From assembly GCF_018784445.1 (NCBI RefSeq), contig NZ_WQOH01000019.1, positions 1-51,547 of the forward strand: 51,547 bases of DNA. Reading direction: 5' to 3'. This DNA comes from Gemmiger formicilis. GTDB taxonomy: Bacteria > Bacillota > Clostridia > Oscillospirales > Ruminococcaceae. The position numbers and the translations under genes were made by a program. Under the pieces are notes generated by a model. It saw only the letters and a list, made by a program, of their open reading frames with translations. It ran no database searches and was not told the origin of the DNA. Positions 24,430 through 33,273 of the stretch are shown piece after piece. Position 1 is the stretch's first letter. Every line of letters begins with the position of its first letter.

Positions 24430-25863
24430 ATGAAGCCGATCAAGGCAGTCATCTTTGATATGGACGGCGTGCTGATCGACAGTGAACCGGTCTACCTGCA
24501 CCATCAGTATGCACATCTGAAGCCGTCCTACCCGTGGATCACCCTGGAAAGTATGTACCCGTTGGTGGGCATTTCCGGGCAGGAATATATGCCTTTTATG
24601 GCCAAGCTTTGCCGCCGTACCGACAATGCCGCATTCCGGCAGGAAATGGACGCCATGAACGCCGGCTGCCAGGTGTATTACCCGGATATTCTGCGCAAAG
24701 AGGTTCGCCCGCTGCTGCATGAATTAAAGCAAATGGGGCTGCAGGTAGCCCTTGCAAGCAGCAGCAGCCGGGAATGTATTGAGCAGGTCCTGACACAGTG
24801 CAAAATCCGGGAGTTGTTTGACTGTATCGTCAGCGGTCACGAATTTACCCACAGCAAGCCGGATCCTGAAATTTACCGTTTCACCATGGACAAGCTGAAA
24901 CGCAGGCCGGAGGAGTGCCTGATCGTGGAGGACTCCACCTACGGTGTGCAGGCAGGTACGGCGGCGGGCGGCGTTGTGGCTGCCCTGCGTGACGAAAGAT
25001 TCCCGTTTGACCAGCGTGCGGCGCAGCTGCATATCGACAGCCTTGCCGAGCTGCCTGCGCTGGCGGCGTGCGGCGGAAAAAGGATACGCGCAGCCTTCTT
25101 TGATGTGGACGGCACCCTGATTACCGTGGGCGGGCATCGGATGCCGCCCAGTGTAGCCCCGGCACTGCAGGCTTTACAGCGCAGCGGCGTGCAGGTATTT
25201 CTGTGTACCGGCCGCCATGCGTTGGAAATCGCGGAAGAAAACATGCTGCCCGGGATCACGGTTGACGGTGCTGTTTATATGAACGGCCAGCTCTGTGAGC
25301 TGCAGGGTCAGATCGTGCGGGAAACGCCCATTCCCGCCGGGGATTTGTCGGCCTTGAAGCAGTTTTTGCAGAAAAAGAACTGCAGCTGCATCTTTCTTGA
25401 AAAAGACAGGATGTACGCCAACTGCGTGGACTCCCGCATGGAGATTGAGCAGGCAAAAATCGGCACCGCCGTGCCGGCTGTGCGTGACATCTCCGATTTG
25501 GAAAACCGCCGCATATATCAGGTCATCCCCTTCGTGAACGAGGAGGAGGAAGAAGAACTGCTGCGGCAGATGCCCCACTGCCGGACAAAGCGCTGGGGGG
25601 ATGCTGTGGTGGATCTGATGAGCCGAACCGGCGGCAAGGAAAACGGTATCCGTGCCCTGTGTGCGGCAATCGGTATCACCCCGGAGGAAACCATTGCCTT
25701 TGGAGATGCCGAAAACGATTTGGAAATGCTGCAGCTAGCCGGTATCGGCGTGGCAATGGGCAATGCCCTGCCGCAGGTGCGCGCCTGTGCCGATATGGTC
25801 ACAGACACCGTGGAAAATGACGGCATCGCCCATGCACTCCGAAAATTAAAACTGATTGGATAA
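24430..25863 (+). CDS. Double HAD phosphatase (fusion of HAD-IA and Cof-type domains)
   Basis: 477 residues from ATG 24430 (GGGAG upstream). Residues 1-215 form a HAD-IA enzyme of the beta-phosphoglucomutase type: FDMDGVLIDSEP, ASSSSRE, EDSTYGVQAGTAAG. Residues about 217-477 form a second HAD enzyme with a C2 cap, Cof type: FFDVDGTLI at about 219, CTGRHA, FGDAENDLEML near the end. Both keep the two catalytic aspartates, so both may be active. Fusions of these two classes are unusual to my knowledge. Position after EIIA suggests dephosphorylating sugar phosphates made by the locus, either as overflow relief or as a step of the pathway. A terminator follows directly. Confidence 0.8.
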   Translation: MKPIKAVIFDMDGVLIDSEPVYLHHQYAHLKPSYPWITLESMYPLVGISGQEYMPFMAKLCRRTDNAAFRQEMDAMNAGCQVYYPDILRKEVRPLLHELKQMGLQVALASSSSRECIEQVLTQCKIRELFDCIVSGHEFTHSKPDPEIYRFTMDKLKRRPEECLIVEDSTYGVQAGTAAGGVVAALRDERFPFDQRAAQLHIDSLAELPALAACGGKRIRAAFFDVDGTLITVGGHRMPPSVAPALQALQRSGVQVFLCTGRHALEIAEENMLPGITVDGAVYMNGQLCELQGQIVRETPIPAGDLSALKQFLQKKNCSCIFLEKDRMYANCVDSRMEIEQAKIGTAVPAVRDISDLENRRIYQVIPFVNEEEEEELLRQMPHCRTKRWGDAVVDLMSRTGGKENGIRALCAAIGITPEETIAFGDAENDLEMLQLAGIGVAMGNALPQVRACADMVTDTVENDGIAHALRKLKLIG

Positions 25864-25867
25864 ATGC

Positions 25868-25911
25868 AAAACGAGGAGCGCTTTCCCGCAAGAGAAGCTC
25901 CTCGTTTTCCA
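25868..25911 (+). terminator. Terminator of the PTS operon
   Basis: Stem arms AAAACGAGGAGC and GCTCCTCGTTTT with a 17-base loop, just past the double-HAD stop. Also symmetric enough to work leftward. Confidence 0.8.
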
Positions 25912-25929
25912 AAAAAGGGGCAGTGTTCT

Positions 25930-26805
25930 ATGATGAAAGAAAAAGCGCAGACCCTTGTAACGGATCAGCTGTATAATCTGGTCGCAGGGTTTCTGTATGC
26001 CCTGAGCATCTGCTATTTTGCCAAGGGCGCCGACTTTGCACCCGGCGGGCTGTCGGGTCTGGCCTTGTTGGGCAACTATCTGTGGGGGTTCCCCATCGGC
26101 ATCACAACGCTGGTGCTGAATGTGCCCCTGGTTCTGCTTGGTTTCCGCTTTGTGGGACGCGCCTTTCTGGGAAAAACGGTCATCAGTATGCTGTGGTGTA
26201 CCTTTTTTCAGGATGTTGTCTTTGCAGACCAGCCCGGCTACGGCGGCGATCCGCTGCTGGCGGCACTGTTTGCGGGTATCACATGGGGCGGCGCGTTGGC
26301 GCTTTTGTATATGCGGGGTTCGTCCAGCGGCGGCACCGATTTTTTGACGATGTCGATCAAGGTGCTGCGCCCGCATCTGTCGGTTGGTGTTGTGACCGGT
26401 GCGATAGACCTTGTGGTCATCCTGTTGGGGTGGCCTGTGTTTGGTTCTGTCGATGCCGTTTTGTACGGTCTTGTCACAACGGCGGTCACATCGCTGGTTA
26501 TCGATAAAATCATGTACGGCAGCAATGCCGGCAAAATGCTGACGATCATCACTACCAAGGGGCAGGAAATTGCGGACGAAATTTCCCGCCAATGTGAGCG
26601 CGGCTCAACGATGGTCAAAGCGGTGGGCACATACACCGGCACGGAGCGGCAGATGCTGCTCTGCGTCTGTGCCAGACCGCAGGTGTACCGCATCCGGGTG
26701 GCGGCTTACCGCATTGACCCCGGCTGTATGGTCATGGTGACAGAAACCGGCGAGGTCTACGGCGAAGGCTTCATCGACCCCGGCAAGACAGCATCGTTTT
26801 TGTAA
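25930..26805 (+). CDS. YitT-family membrane protein
   Basis: 291 residues from ATG 25930. Five membrane segments in the first 190 residues (DUF161; FAKGADFAPGGLSGLALL, RGSSSGGTDFLTMSIK) and a soluble C-terminal DUF2179 domain (TIITTKGQEIADEISRQ, ERGSTMVKAVGTYTG) that resembles small-ligand-binding modules. The family's substrate is not known. It lies between two terminated operons and before deoC with a 39-base gap, so it may share a transcript with deoC. Confidence 0.85.
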   Translation: MMKEKAQTLVTDQLYNLVAGFLYALSICYFAKGADFAPGGLSGLALLGNYLWGFPIGITTLVLNVPLVLLGFRFVGRAFLGKTVISMLWCTFFQDVVFADQPGYGGDPLLAALFAGITWGGALALLYMRGSSSGGTDFLTMSIKVLRPHLSVGVVTGAIDLVVILLGWPVFGSVDAVLYGLVTTAVTSLVIDKIMYGSNAGKMLTIITTKGQEIADEISRQCERGSTMVKAVGTYTGTERQMLLCVCARPQVYRIRVAAYRIDPGCMVMVTETGEVYGEGFIDPGKTASFL

Positions 26806-26844
26806 AGGCTGCTGCCGCACACGAAAAGAAAGGAAAGATTTGTT

Positions 26845-27525
26845 ATGAATCCTATTACGCCTGCCGAACTGGCAGCTTATTTTGACCACACCCAGCTGCG
26901 CGCTTATGCGCAGCGCAAGGATTTTGAAAAGCTCTGTGCAGAGGCTCGTGAGTACGGCTTTGCCATGGTGGCCATCAACCCGGCTCCGGTTTCTCTGTGC
27001 AAGGAACTGTTGGCGGGAACATCGGTCCATGTAGGGGCAGCGATTGGTTTCCCCTTGGGGCAGAGTACGCCCCAGGTCAAGAAATATGAAGCCGTAGATG
27101 CGATCGCCAATGGCGCGGATGAAATAGATTATGTCATCAACATTACGCAGCTGAAAGAGAAAAACTACGATTTCATTGAGCATGAGATGGCCGGCATTGT
27201 AGAAGAATGCCGCCGTGCAGGGGCGATCTCGAAGGTGATCTTTGAGAACTGCTACCTGACCGAGGAGGAAAAGCGTGCACTGTGTTCCATCGCGCGGGAG
27301 GTCCGCCCGGATTTCATAAAGACGTCTACGGGCTTTGGCACCGGCGGCGCAACCTTTGAGGATGTGGCGCTGATGAAAAAATGCGTCGGCGATGAGGTAA
27401 AGATCAAGGCGGCCGGCGGCATCCGCACTTTGGATACCGCTTTGCGTATGATCGAGCTTGGCGTATCCCGCATCGGCTCCACAGCCAGCGTCAGCATTGT
27501 AGAAGAACTGAAACACCGGTTATAA
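26845..27525 (+). CDS. deoC: Deoxyribose-phosphate aldolase DeoC
   Basis: 226 residues, typical length. TIM-barrel aldolase that splits 2-deoxyribose-5-phosphate to glyceraldehyde-3-phosphate and acetaldehyde. DFIKTSTGFGTGGAT carries the Schiff-base lysine (K159), and IKAAGGIRT the second catalytic lysine; YVINITQLK and HTQLRA are also family pieces. GAAAGGAAAG precedes ATG 26845. Single gene or last gene after yitT, ended by a terminator. DeoC-like lyases sometimes act on other sugar phosphates, so a link to the adjacent locus is possible but not shown. Confidence 0.93.
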   Translation: MNPITPAELAAYFDHTQLRAYAQRKDFEKLCAEAREYGFAMVAINPAPVSLCKELLAGTSVHVGAAIGFPLGQSTPQVKKYEAVDAIANGADEIDYVINITQLKEKNYDFIEHEMAGIVEECRRAGAISKVIFENCYLTEEEKRALCSIAREVRPDFIKTSTGFGTGGATFEDVALMKKCVGDEVKIKAAGGIRTLDTALRMIELGVSRIGSTASVSIVEELKHRL

Positions 27526-27568
27526 AAAGCGCCGGGGATGATCGGAACGGTCTGAACTGCAGAAAGCA

Positions 27569-27605
27569 AATAAGCACCACTAAGTTTAACTTGGTGGTGC
27601 TTATT
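27569..27605 (+). terminator. Terminator after deoC
   Basis: Perfect 12-bp stem (AATAAGCACCAC/GTGGTGCTTATT) followed by GTTTTATT. Confidence 0.85.
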
Positions 27606-27767
27606 GTTTTATTGGCTTTCTTTTTTGGTTTTATAACATTCTGTAATGTGATCCGGCAGCGTCATATTTTTCAGGTGATACCGCGTAAGTACTTTGCAGC
27701 AATCGTCAAGGCCTGGAACAGCCGGTTTCCCAGCTGAAACAGGAACATTTCTAACTCCCAGAACCAG
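27606..27767. other. Intergenic stretch without recognisable content
   Basis: Between the deoC and CocE terminators. No gene, promoter or repeat could be supported. Confidence 0.5.
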
Positions 27768-27797
27768 AAAAGCCCCGGCCTTTTCTGGCCGAGGCTT
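27768..27797 (-). terminator. Terminator of the epimerase operon
   Basis: Minus strand: AAGCCTCGGCC, loop AGAAAA, GGCCGGGGCTTTT. It lies about 60 bases past the CocE stop. Confidence 0.8.
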
Positions 27798-27858
27798 GAT
27801 GGTTGCGGAGCAGAATGTGATCTGTTCGCTTCCGCTGACAGGGAGGGCAATCCATAGC

Positions 27859-29940
27859 TTAGGGTTCCACCCGCACCGTCAGGCGGGAGGCGTGCAATCC
27901 ACCGTGGTATACCCGGTTATGGGCCACCACGGTCCGGGCGGAAGCAAAACCTTCCCGGGTGTTGCTGTTGGGGAAGATGAAATTCTTGGCGCTAGAGGTG
28001 ACGGTCACCCGGATGCGGTGGCCTTTCCGGAAGCAATTGGACAACTTGGTGGTGCGGATCTTCAGGCAGACGATCTCACCTTCCTGCAAAAACTCCGACC
28101 GGGCAAAGCCATTACGGTATCGGGCGCTGAGCAGGCCATCCGCCAGTTTGATGGACCGGCCGTTCTCATCCACGTCGGTAACACGCACCACAAAGTCGGT
28201 ATCCGGCGCGTCAGAAGAAATATACAACTCCGCCGTCATATCACCGGTCAGAACCAGATTTTCCTTCAGCACAGGGGAGGTGTAGCACAGCAGGTCCTGA
28301 CGCAGTTCCTCCCGGGTGTAGTCCTCTGGCACTTCGATCTCGTTCTCCGACATATCGATGATGTGCTGGGACGGATTTTCGGGGTCATAGGCGTAACCGT
28401 CGCAGTTTTCCCGCTCCGGCTTGGCAAAAGTCAACCGCCCGTCCCCGGCAGAGGTGTTGGCATGGCCATCACTATCCAGATACAGGTGGGTGACCCGGGT
28501 CTCGGGCACTGGCCAGTTTTCGGCGGTCTTCCATACCTCCTGGCCCAGGGTGTAGTATTCTACCGGGGCAGTCTGGTCGATGCCGTTGTCCACTTCCTTG
28601 AGGTGATGCTCAAACCATCGGAAATACAGCCAGTCCAGATCAAAGCGCAGCGCCTGGCTGCCGAAGGATACCCCGTGCATGTCGTACTTACTATTGCCGC
28701 TGTGCTGCCAGGGTCCCAGAATGACCTTGCGTATGCCCCGAGGGAAGTTATGGACCAGTTCCAGGGCTTCGGTGGTACCCATGCCGTTGTCGTCAAACCA
28801 GCCGGACTGAATCAGCGCCGGGATCTGCGCCCCGACGGAGCGTTCCTGCCAGTTGGACATACGCCAGAAATCGTTGTAGTCACTGGGTTCCAGCCATCGT
28901 GTGATGAAGGGCACATCGTACCCCAGAGCCTTTTTCGGCAGGTCGGTCAGGGGGCGGATGTTCAGCACTTTCTCCCAGTCATCGCGTTCCATCAGCTCAG
29001 GGTGGAAGGTTTTCTGAGACACCGCAAAGGCCCAAGCCAGCATACCCGAGGTGAAAGACCCACCCCGGCGGGGCAGATCCACAAAGGAGCTGCCCGCGCA
29101 GACTACGCTGATCAGAGCTTTCAGGTGGGGGTTGCCGCTAGCAGCTGCCGCCCACTGTACATAGCCCAGGTAGGACCCGCCCACCATACCGATGCGTCCG
29201 CTGCACCATGGCTGGGCGGCGATCCAGTTCAGAGTATCGTCGCCGTCCTCCACCTCGTGGTAGTTGGGCAGCCATTCGCCTTCACTGGCGTTTCGGCCGC
29301 GCACATCCTGTACTACCACCGCGTAGCCGCGCTGGACGTAACGGTAGTATACCTCACAGCCGTCCTCTTTGCCGTAGGGGGTGCGTACCAGCACTGCGGG
29401 CACCGGGGTACTGCAGTTTTTAGGCAGGTATACGTCGGTGGAAAGATGTACCCCGTCCCGCATGGGCACTGGGAAGGTCTGCGCATGTTCTACCGGGAAC
29501 AACTGTTCCTCCGGCCAGGTCGAGCGCCACAGGCGCAGGATGGTCTCCTCCTCGGCACCGGGTTCCACCAGCACCGTGACCATCTCCCGGGCAGGGCAGG
29601 TGACGGCGATCAGCCGCCCTTCTTTCATCTGTTTGTTGTTGGGGAATTTTACATCCCGCTGCAGGTAGCTGCAGCCGTCTTCGCTGGTGTAGCGCTCGCC
29701 GCACAGGGAAACTTCCCCGGTGCCATGCAGCCCCGTCTCGTAATGGGACAGGTTCTGCCCTAGGGCGGCAAAGTCTATCTTCACAAAGAAACGGTAAAAA
29801 CCCCGGTCCTGTTCAGTCAGGTCCTGCCAGTCCAGCAGCACGCCGGTATGCACGTCCAGTTTCTGGATCTGGGGTGTGCCGTCGCCCAGCCGCAGTCTGC
29901 CGTACAGGATGCCTGAAACATATAAGTCAAAATTACGCAT
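27859..29940 (-). CDS. CocE/NonD-family alpha/beta hydrolase
   Basis: 693 residues from ATG 29940 (GGGAG 9 bases upstream). An N-terminal domain of about 155 residues has no obvious family match. From about 160 the S15/CocE peptidase-esterase fold begins (VPMRDGVHLSTDVYLP), with the nucleophile in GGSYLGYVQW (about S256) and a C-terminal jelly roll (about 520-690, DTDFVVRVTDVDENGRS). Family members are X-prolyl dipeptidyl peptidases, acyl esterases or glutaryl acylases. Operon partners are an enolase-superfamily epimerase and a DUF819 permease, so peptide or acyl-amino acid breakdown is a reasonable guess. No signal peptide. Confidence 0.82.
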   Translation of the reverse strand: MRNFDLYVSGILYGRLRLGDGTPQIQKLDVHTGVLLDWQDLTEQDRGFYRFFVKIDFAALGQNLSHYETGLHGTGEVSLCGERYTSEDGCSYLQRDVKFPNNKQMKEGRLIAVTCPAREMVTVLVEPGAEEETILRLWRSTWPEEQLFPVEHAQTFPVPMRDGVHLSTDVYLPKNCSTPVPAVLVRTPYGKEDGCEVYYRYVQRGYAVVVQDVRGRNASEGEWLPNYHEVEDGDDTLNWIAAQPWCSGRIGMVGGSYLGYVQWAAAASGNPHLKALISVVCAGSSFVDLPRRGGSFTSGMLAWAFAVSQKTFHPELMERDDWEKVLNIRPLTDLPKKALGYDVPFITRWLEPSDYNDFWRMSNWQERSVGAQIPALIQSGWFDDNGMGTTEALELVHNFPRGIRKVILGPWQHSGNSKYDMHGVSFGSQALRFDLDWLYFRWFEHHLKEVDNGIDQTAPVEYYTLGQEVWKTAENWPVPETRVTHLYLDSDGHANTSAGDGRLTFAKPERENCDGYAYDPENPSQHIIDMSENEIEVPEDYTREELRQDLLCYTSPVLKENLVLTGDMTAELYISSDAPDTDFVVRVTDVDENGRSIKLADGLLSARYRNGFARSEFLQEGEIVCLKIRTTKLSNCFRKGHRIRVTVTSSAKNFIFPNSNTREGFASARTVVAHNRVYHGGLHASRLTVRVEP

Positions 29941-29962
29941 TTCCGTTTCTCCCGTTTTCCGT

Positions 29963-31132
29963 TTAGGCGCCGATGAAAGCACGGATGGCATAGGCTACAC
30001 CGATGCCCACATAGTTGCCCAGGGCACCGGCCAGTACGCCCATGAGCAAGCCGATGTTGATAAGGATCTTCCACTGGGCGCTGGAGGCGATGAGGGCGGC
30101 GGTGGGGCCATCTGAGATACAGCCCACGATGGACAGCAGCACATACTCAAAACGGACTTTCAGCAGCCGGGTGATGAGCAGGTGCAGCAGAATGGAACAG
30201 GCGATGACACAGAAGCAGAACAGGGTGATGTAGAAGGTAGATCCGAAGAACTGCTTCAGGTCCACCGCAAAGCCGATGGTCACCAGGAACAGCACCGCTA
30301 TGAAAAGGCCCAGGTCAAAGTTGCCGCGCAGCTTGCGGACGGCCGGCACCTGTGCCAGGATGATGGAGAAGGTGGTGATGAGCAGGATGCGGCCTGCACT
30401 GCGGAACCCTTCTCCGAATACCATCGAGGAGATGCTGGTGGCAGCCCACACGGTGCCAAAGCCGATGGCCAGCAACCAGGCGATTTCCTGGATGGACCAT
30501 TCCTTGGAGGTCATCAGTTCCTCGTGGTTGCCATCCCCCAGCAGCTCCGACTCGCTCATATCATAGGGCCACAGCTTTTTCAGCCATTTGGAACTCTTGT
30601 ACAGGGCGGGGGTAGCAAACATCAGGATCAGCGTGGGGATGCCCACCACATAGTCGGCGGCATTGGCCGAGGCGATGGTGTTCTTGCTGGCATCCAGGCC
30701 TACAGCGATGGCGGTCAGGTTGGAACTGCCGCCGGTGTAGGTGCCCACGAACATACCGGCCACCTTCCAGCCCTCGTCGATTTTGTTGGCGAACAGTACG
30801 CCGAACACCAAAGCTGCCACGCAGACGCTGAATATGGCCGAGGCCAACGCAATGACCGGTTCCTTGGATAATTTGCGCATCTGTTTCAGGTCCAGGCTCA
30901 GCAGGCAGATGGAAACGGACAACGGCACACAGTAGCCGCTGATGGCATCATAGGTAGGGCTGGAGGTAGGCACGATCCGCAGGTTGGACATCACGATGCC
31001 CATGACGATAACCGTCAGGGCCGGGCCCAGTGTTTTGAACACCTTGAACCGCTGCAGCCAGAATCCCAGTGCAACCGTGGCGACCATAATGAACAGGAGC
31101 GCGCCTTCGGAGGAAAAAATCGTATTCGCCAT
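29963..31132 (-). CDS. DUF819-family membrane protein
   Basis: 389 residues with about ten membrane segments; matches the DUF819 (YjcL-like) family by VPLSVSICLLSLDLKQM and GGSSNLTAIAVGLDASKNTIASANAADYVVG in part. The conserved GTYTGGSSN motif resembles substrate sites of secondary carriers. Function of the family is not established. It is encoded between epimerase and hydrolase, with 22-35 base gaps, which suggests it imports the substrate of this operon. Confidence 0.82.
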   Translation of the reverse strand: MANTIFSSEGALLFIMVATVALGFWLQRFKVFKTLGPALTVIVMGIVMSNLRIVPTSSPTYDAISGYCVPLSVSICLLSLDLKQMRKLSKEPVIALASAIFSVCVAALVFGVLFANKIDEGWKVAGMFVGTYTGGSSNLTAIAVGLDASKNTIASANAADYVVGIPTLILMFATPALYKSSKWLKKLWPYDMSESELLGDGNHEELMTSKEWSIQEIAWLLAIGFGTVWAATSISSMVFGEGFRSAGRILLITTFSIILAQVPAVRKLRGNFDLGLFIAVLFLVTIGFAVDLKQFFGSTFYITLFCFCVIACSILLHLLITRLLKVRFEYVLLSIVGCISDGPTAALIASSAQWKILINIGLLMGVLAGALGNYVGIGVAYAIRAFIGA

Positions 31133-31167
31133 AATATACCTTTCTATACCTCTCTGCGGGGTCCCGC

Positions 31168-32241
31168 TTAAAAATCAATATCGATGCCAAGGCCCGGTTT
31201 GTCGGACAGGGTGTAGACGCCGCCATTCACGGCAAAACCGCCGGGCATACCCATCTCGGGGTCAACGGCGTACATAAAGCTGTCGCAGTCCGCCTCGGTG
31301 ATGTTCTGCTTGGCGGCAACCAGACTAACACCGGCAGCAATGGCCACCTTGGTCTCCAGCATGCAGCCCACCATGCACTGTACATGGTTTGCCTCAGCAA
31401 TGGCGTTGATCTTTTCCGCCGGGTACAGGCCGCCGCACTTCATCAGTTTGATGTTGATAATGTCTGCAGCATCGATCTTGCAGGCCTTTGCTGCGTCGAT
31501 GGGGGTGTGGACCGACTCATCCAGCATGACCTTCAAGTCCACCTTGGAACGCACAAAGCGCATACCGTCCAGATCCCAGCTGGGCAGGCACTGTTCCACC
31601 GCTTCCACGCCCAACTCTTCAAAGGCTTTCAGGGTGCGCACCGCATCGCTGACCGTGTAACCCTGGTTGGCGTCCACACGCAGGCGGATATTGGGGCCCA
31701 CCGCCTGACGGATCAGGGTCAATGCCCGGATATCCTCGATCGGGTTGATGCCGGCCTTGATTTTCAGAATGGTGAAGCCATCCTTTTCCACCCGTTCCCG
31801 GGCTTCGGCGGCCATGGCTTCCGGTGTGTCAATGCCCACCGTCATGTCAGTGACGATCTGGTTCACGCTGCCGCCCAGCACCTTGTACAGAGGCTGACCC
31901 ATCAGTTTGCCCTTGATATCGTACAGGGCAATATCCACCGCGGCCTTTGCCGAGGTGTTGCCTGACAGCAGGCGGTCCATCATCCTATGGATGCCCTCAA
32001 CATCCAGCGGATCCATGCCGATCAATCCGGTGCGGAACAGTTTCAGCGCTTCCAGAACGGTGGCTGCGCTCTCGCCGGTCACCGGTTCAAAGGGCGCGGC
32101 CTCACCGATGCCCCACAGACCTTCGTCGGTGGAGATCTTCACCAGCACATTCAGCGAATGATCCTGTACCGCAAAAGCAATACGGAAGGGCTTTTTCATG
32201 GGGATACGGATGGTTTCTACCTTTACGTCTGTGATTTTCAT
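31168..32241 (-). CDS. Enolase-superfamily racemase/epimerase, dipeptide epimerase-like
   Basis: 357 residues from ATG 32241 (CAGGAGGAA upstream). Muconate lactonising enzyme subgroup: catalytic lysines in LKIKAG (K160, K162) and IKLMKCGG (K268), metal ligands D190 (RVDANQ), E216 (VEQCLP) and D241 (LDES). This lysine pair pattern fits Ala-Glu and related dipeptide epimerases (YkfB/YcjG type), which interconvert L,D- and L,L-dipeptides from murein or other sources; o-succinylbenzoate synthase and N-acylamino acid racemase share it. A hydrolase and a permease follow, which favours a dipeptide or N-acylamino acid pathway. First gene of the operon. Confidence 0.85.
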   Translation of the reverse strand: MKITDVKVETIRIPMKKPFRIAFAVQDHSLNVLVKISTDEGLWGIGEAAPFEPVTGESAATVLEALKLFRTGLIGMDPLDVEGIHRMMDRLLSGNTSAKAAVDIALYDIKGKLMGQPLYKVLGGSVNQIVTDMTVGIDTPEAMAAEARERVEKDGFTILKIKAGINPIEDIRALTLIRQAVGPNIRLRVDANQGYTVSDAVRTLKAFEELGVEAVEQCLPSWDLDGMRFVRSKVDLKVMLDESVHTPIDAAKACKIDAADIINIKLMKCGGLYPAEKINAIAEANHVQCMVGCMLETKVAIAAGVSLVAAKQNITEADCDSFMYAVDPEMGMPGGFAVNGGVYTLSDKPGLGIDIDF

Positions 32242-32290
32242 AGGGTTCCTCCTGCACAATAATTTTTAAAATTTTAACAATTTTTTATAA

Positions 32291-32318
32291 ATTTTACTAT
32301 TTCTAAAATTTTTGTCAA
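32291..32318 (-). promoter_or_regulatory. Promoter of the epimerase operon
   Basis: Minus strand: TTGACA (32318-32313), 16-base spacer, TAAAAT (32296-32291), in a strongly AT-rich stretch. Leader of about 45 bases. Confidence 0.65.
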
Positions 32319-32427
32319 GAGCTTTTCTGTTTTTTTCACATTTTTCAGAACATTTTGTAGGATAAGCAAGAAATTGTCTGGTTTTCTTTGTAAAAAATTT
32401 TATAAATATCGAATATTTTCTTGCTTA

Positions 32428-32456
32428 TTTACGTACAGGGCATTTTGTGATATACT
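32428..32456 (+). promoter_or_regulatory. Promoter of the XRE-cupin regulator
   Basis: TTTACG (32428-32433), 17-base spacer, TATACT (32451-32456), 36 bases before the start codon. Divergent from the epimerase promoter, so both lie in one 250-base control region. Confidence 0.6.
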
Positions 32457-32492
32457 GTAAATAAATCTTTTTACGAAAAAGCGGGAGGTCTT

Positions 32493-33083
32493 ATGCTGGG
32501 CGAACAGGTTCGAAATATTCGGAAAAAGCGGGGAATCACCCTCAAGGAACTGGCCGAAAAGACTGGTTTGTCCATCGGGTATATCTCCCAAATCGAGCGC
32601 AATCTCACCGACCCGTCCCTGTCCACCCTGCGCAAACTCAGCGCCGCTCTGGACATCCCCACCTATCTGTTTATGGGAGGTGAGAGCGGCACTGGCCTGA
32701 CAACCCGTCAGGCGGATATGATGATCCTCTCCCAGCCCAATTCCAATATACGGTATCATCTGCTTACGCCCATGCCCAACGGAGATTTTGTACCTCAGTC
32801 GTTGGTCATACGCTTTGAGCTGGAACCCCACTGCAAGGACGGCGACCTGCCGGTGATCCATCCCAGTGAGGAAATTCTGCTGCTGGAACAGGGGCAGCTG
32901 GATGTACTGGTGGAGTCCGAGACTACCCGCCTGAACGCCGGAGACACCACTGTGGTGCAGTCCAACCTGCCCCACATCGTTTCCAACCCCGGGGATACCA
33001 CAGCGGTGGGGCTGGCTGTGTTCACCCCTGCCATTTGGTTTCCCAACAACCGGCGCAGTTTTAACCGCGGTGGCGAAACCTGA
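32493..33083 (+). CDS. XRE-family regulator with cupin domain
   Basis: 196 residues. HTH at about 5-60 (VRNIRKKRGITLKELAEKTG, SIGYISQIERNLTDPSL in part) and a C-terminal cupin at about 115-185 (HPSEEILLLEQGQLDVLVE, NAGDTTVVQSNLPH). This architecture is common in regulators next to amino-acid and peptide catabolic operons such as PuuR/ClgR-like proteins. It is transcribed divergently from the epimerase-DUF819-CocE operon and probably controls it with the substrate as ligand. GCGGGAGG precedes ATG 32493. Confidence 0.88.
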   Translation: MLGEQVRNIRKKRGITLKELAEKTGLSIGYISQIERNLTDPSLSTLRKLSAALDIPTYLFMGGESGTGLTTRQADMMILSQPNSNIRYHLLTPMPNGDFVPQSLVIRFELEPHCKDGDLPVIHPSEEILLLEQGQLDVLVESETTRLNAGDTTVVQSNLPHIVSNPGDTTAVGLAVFTPAIWFPNNRRSFNRGGET

Positions 33084-33140
33084 ATCTTCGCACCGGCTTG
33101 GCGCAGCAGCGCGTTTTCCGGGAAGGTTTTTCACAGACAA

Positions 33141-33171
33141 ACGGGCACGGACGAGCAATGCTCGCCCCTAC
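33141..33171. repeat. Palindromic repeat-like element
   Basis: Stretch with core GACGAGCAATGCTCGCCCC, a near-palindrome (CGAGCATTGCTCG) flanked by GTAGGGG on the reverse strand. I recall near-identical short elements scattered in many gut Clostridia genomes. Only one copy is in this window, so the repeat status is from memory. Confidence 0.4.
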
Positions 33172-33191
33172 AAGAGTTTTTTTGCAGCCTG

Positions 33192-33235
33192 AAAAAAAAT
33201 TGCAAGCCGGCGATCTGCTGGCTTGCAATTTTTTT
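33192..33235. terminator. Bidirectional terminator between XRE gene and Mo hydroxylase operon
   Basis: Perfect stem (arms AAAAAAATTGCAAGCC/GGCTTGCAATTTTTTT). Runs of A and T on both sides allow it to end the XRE transcript and the convergent xdh operon. Confidence 0.9.
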
Positions 33236-33273
33236 ATCCCCCGCAGAGGGTCTTTTTCGCCGTTCCCTGTCTT

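Noticed and set aside
27694-29763. Long rightward open frame opposite CocE
   Set aside because: Shadow; the minus strand has the GGSYLG nucleophile motif and a good RBS.
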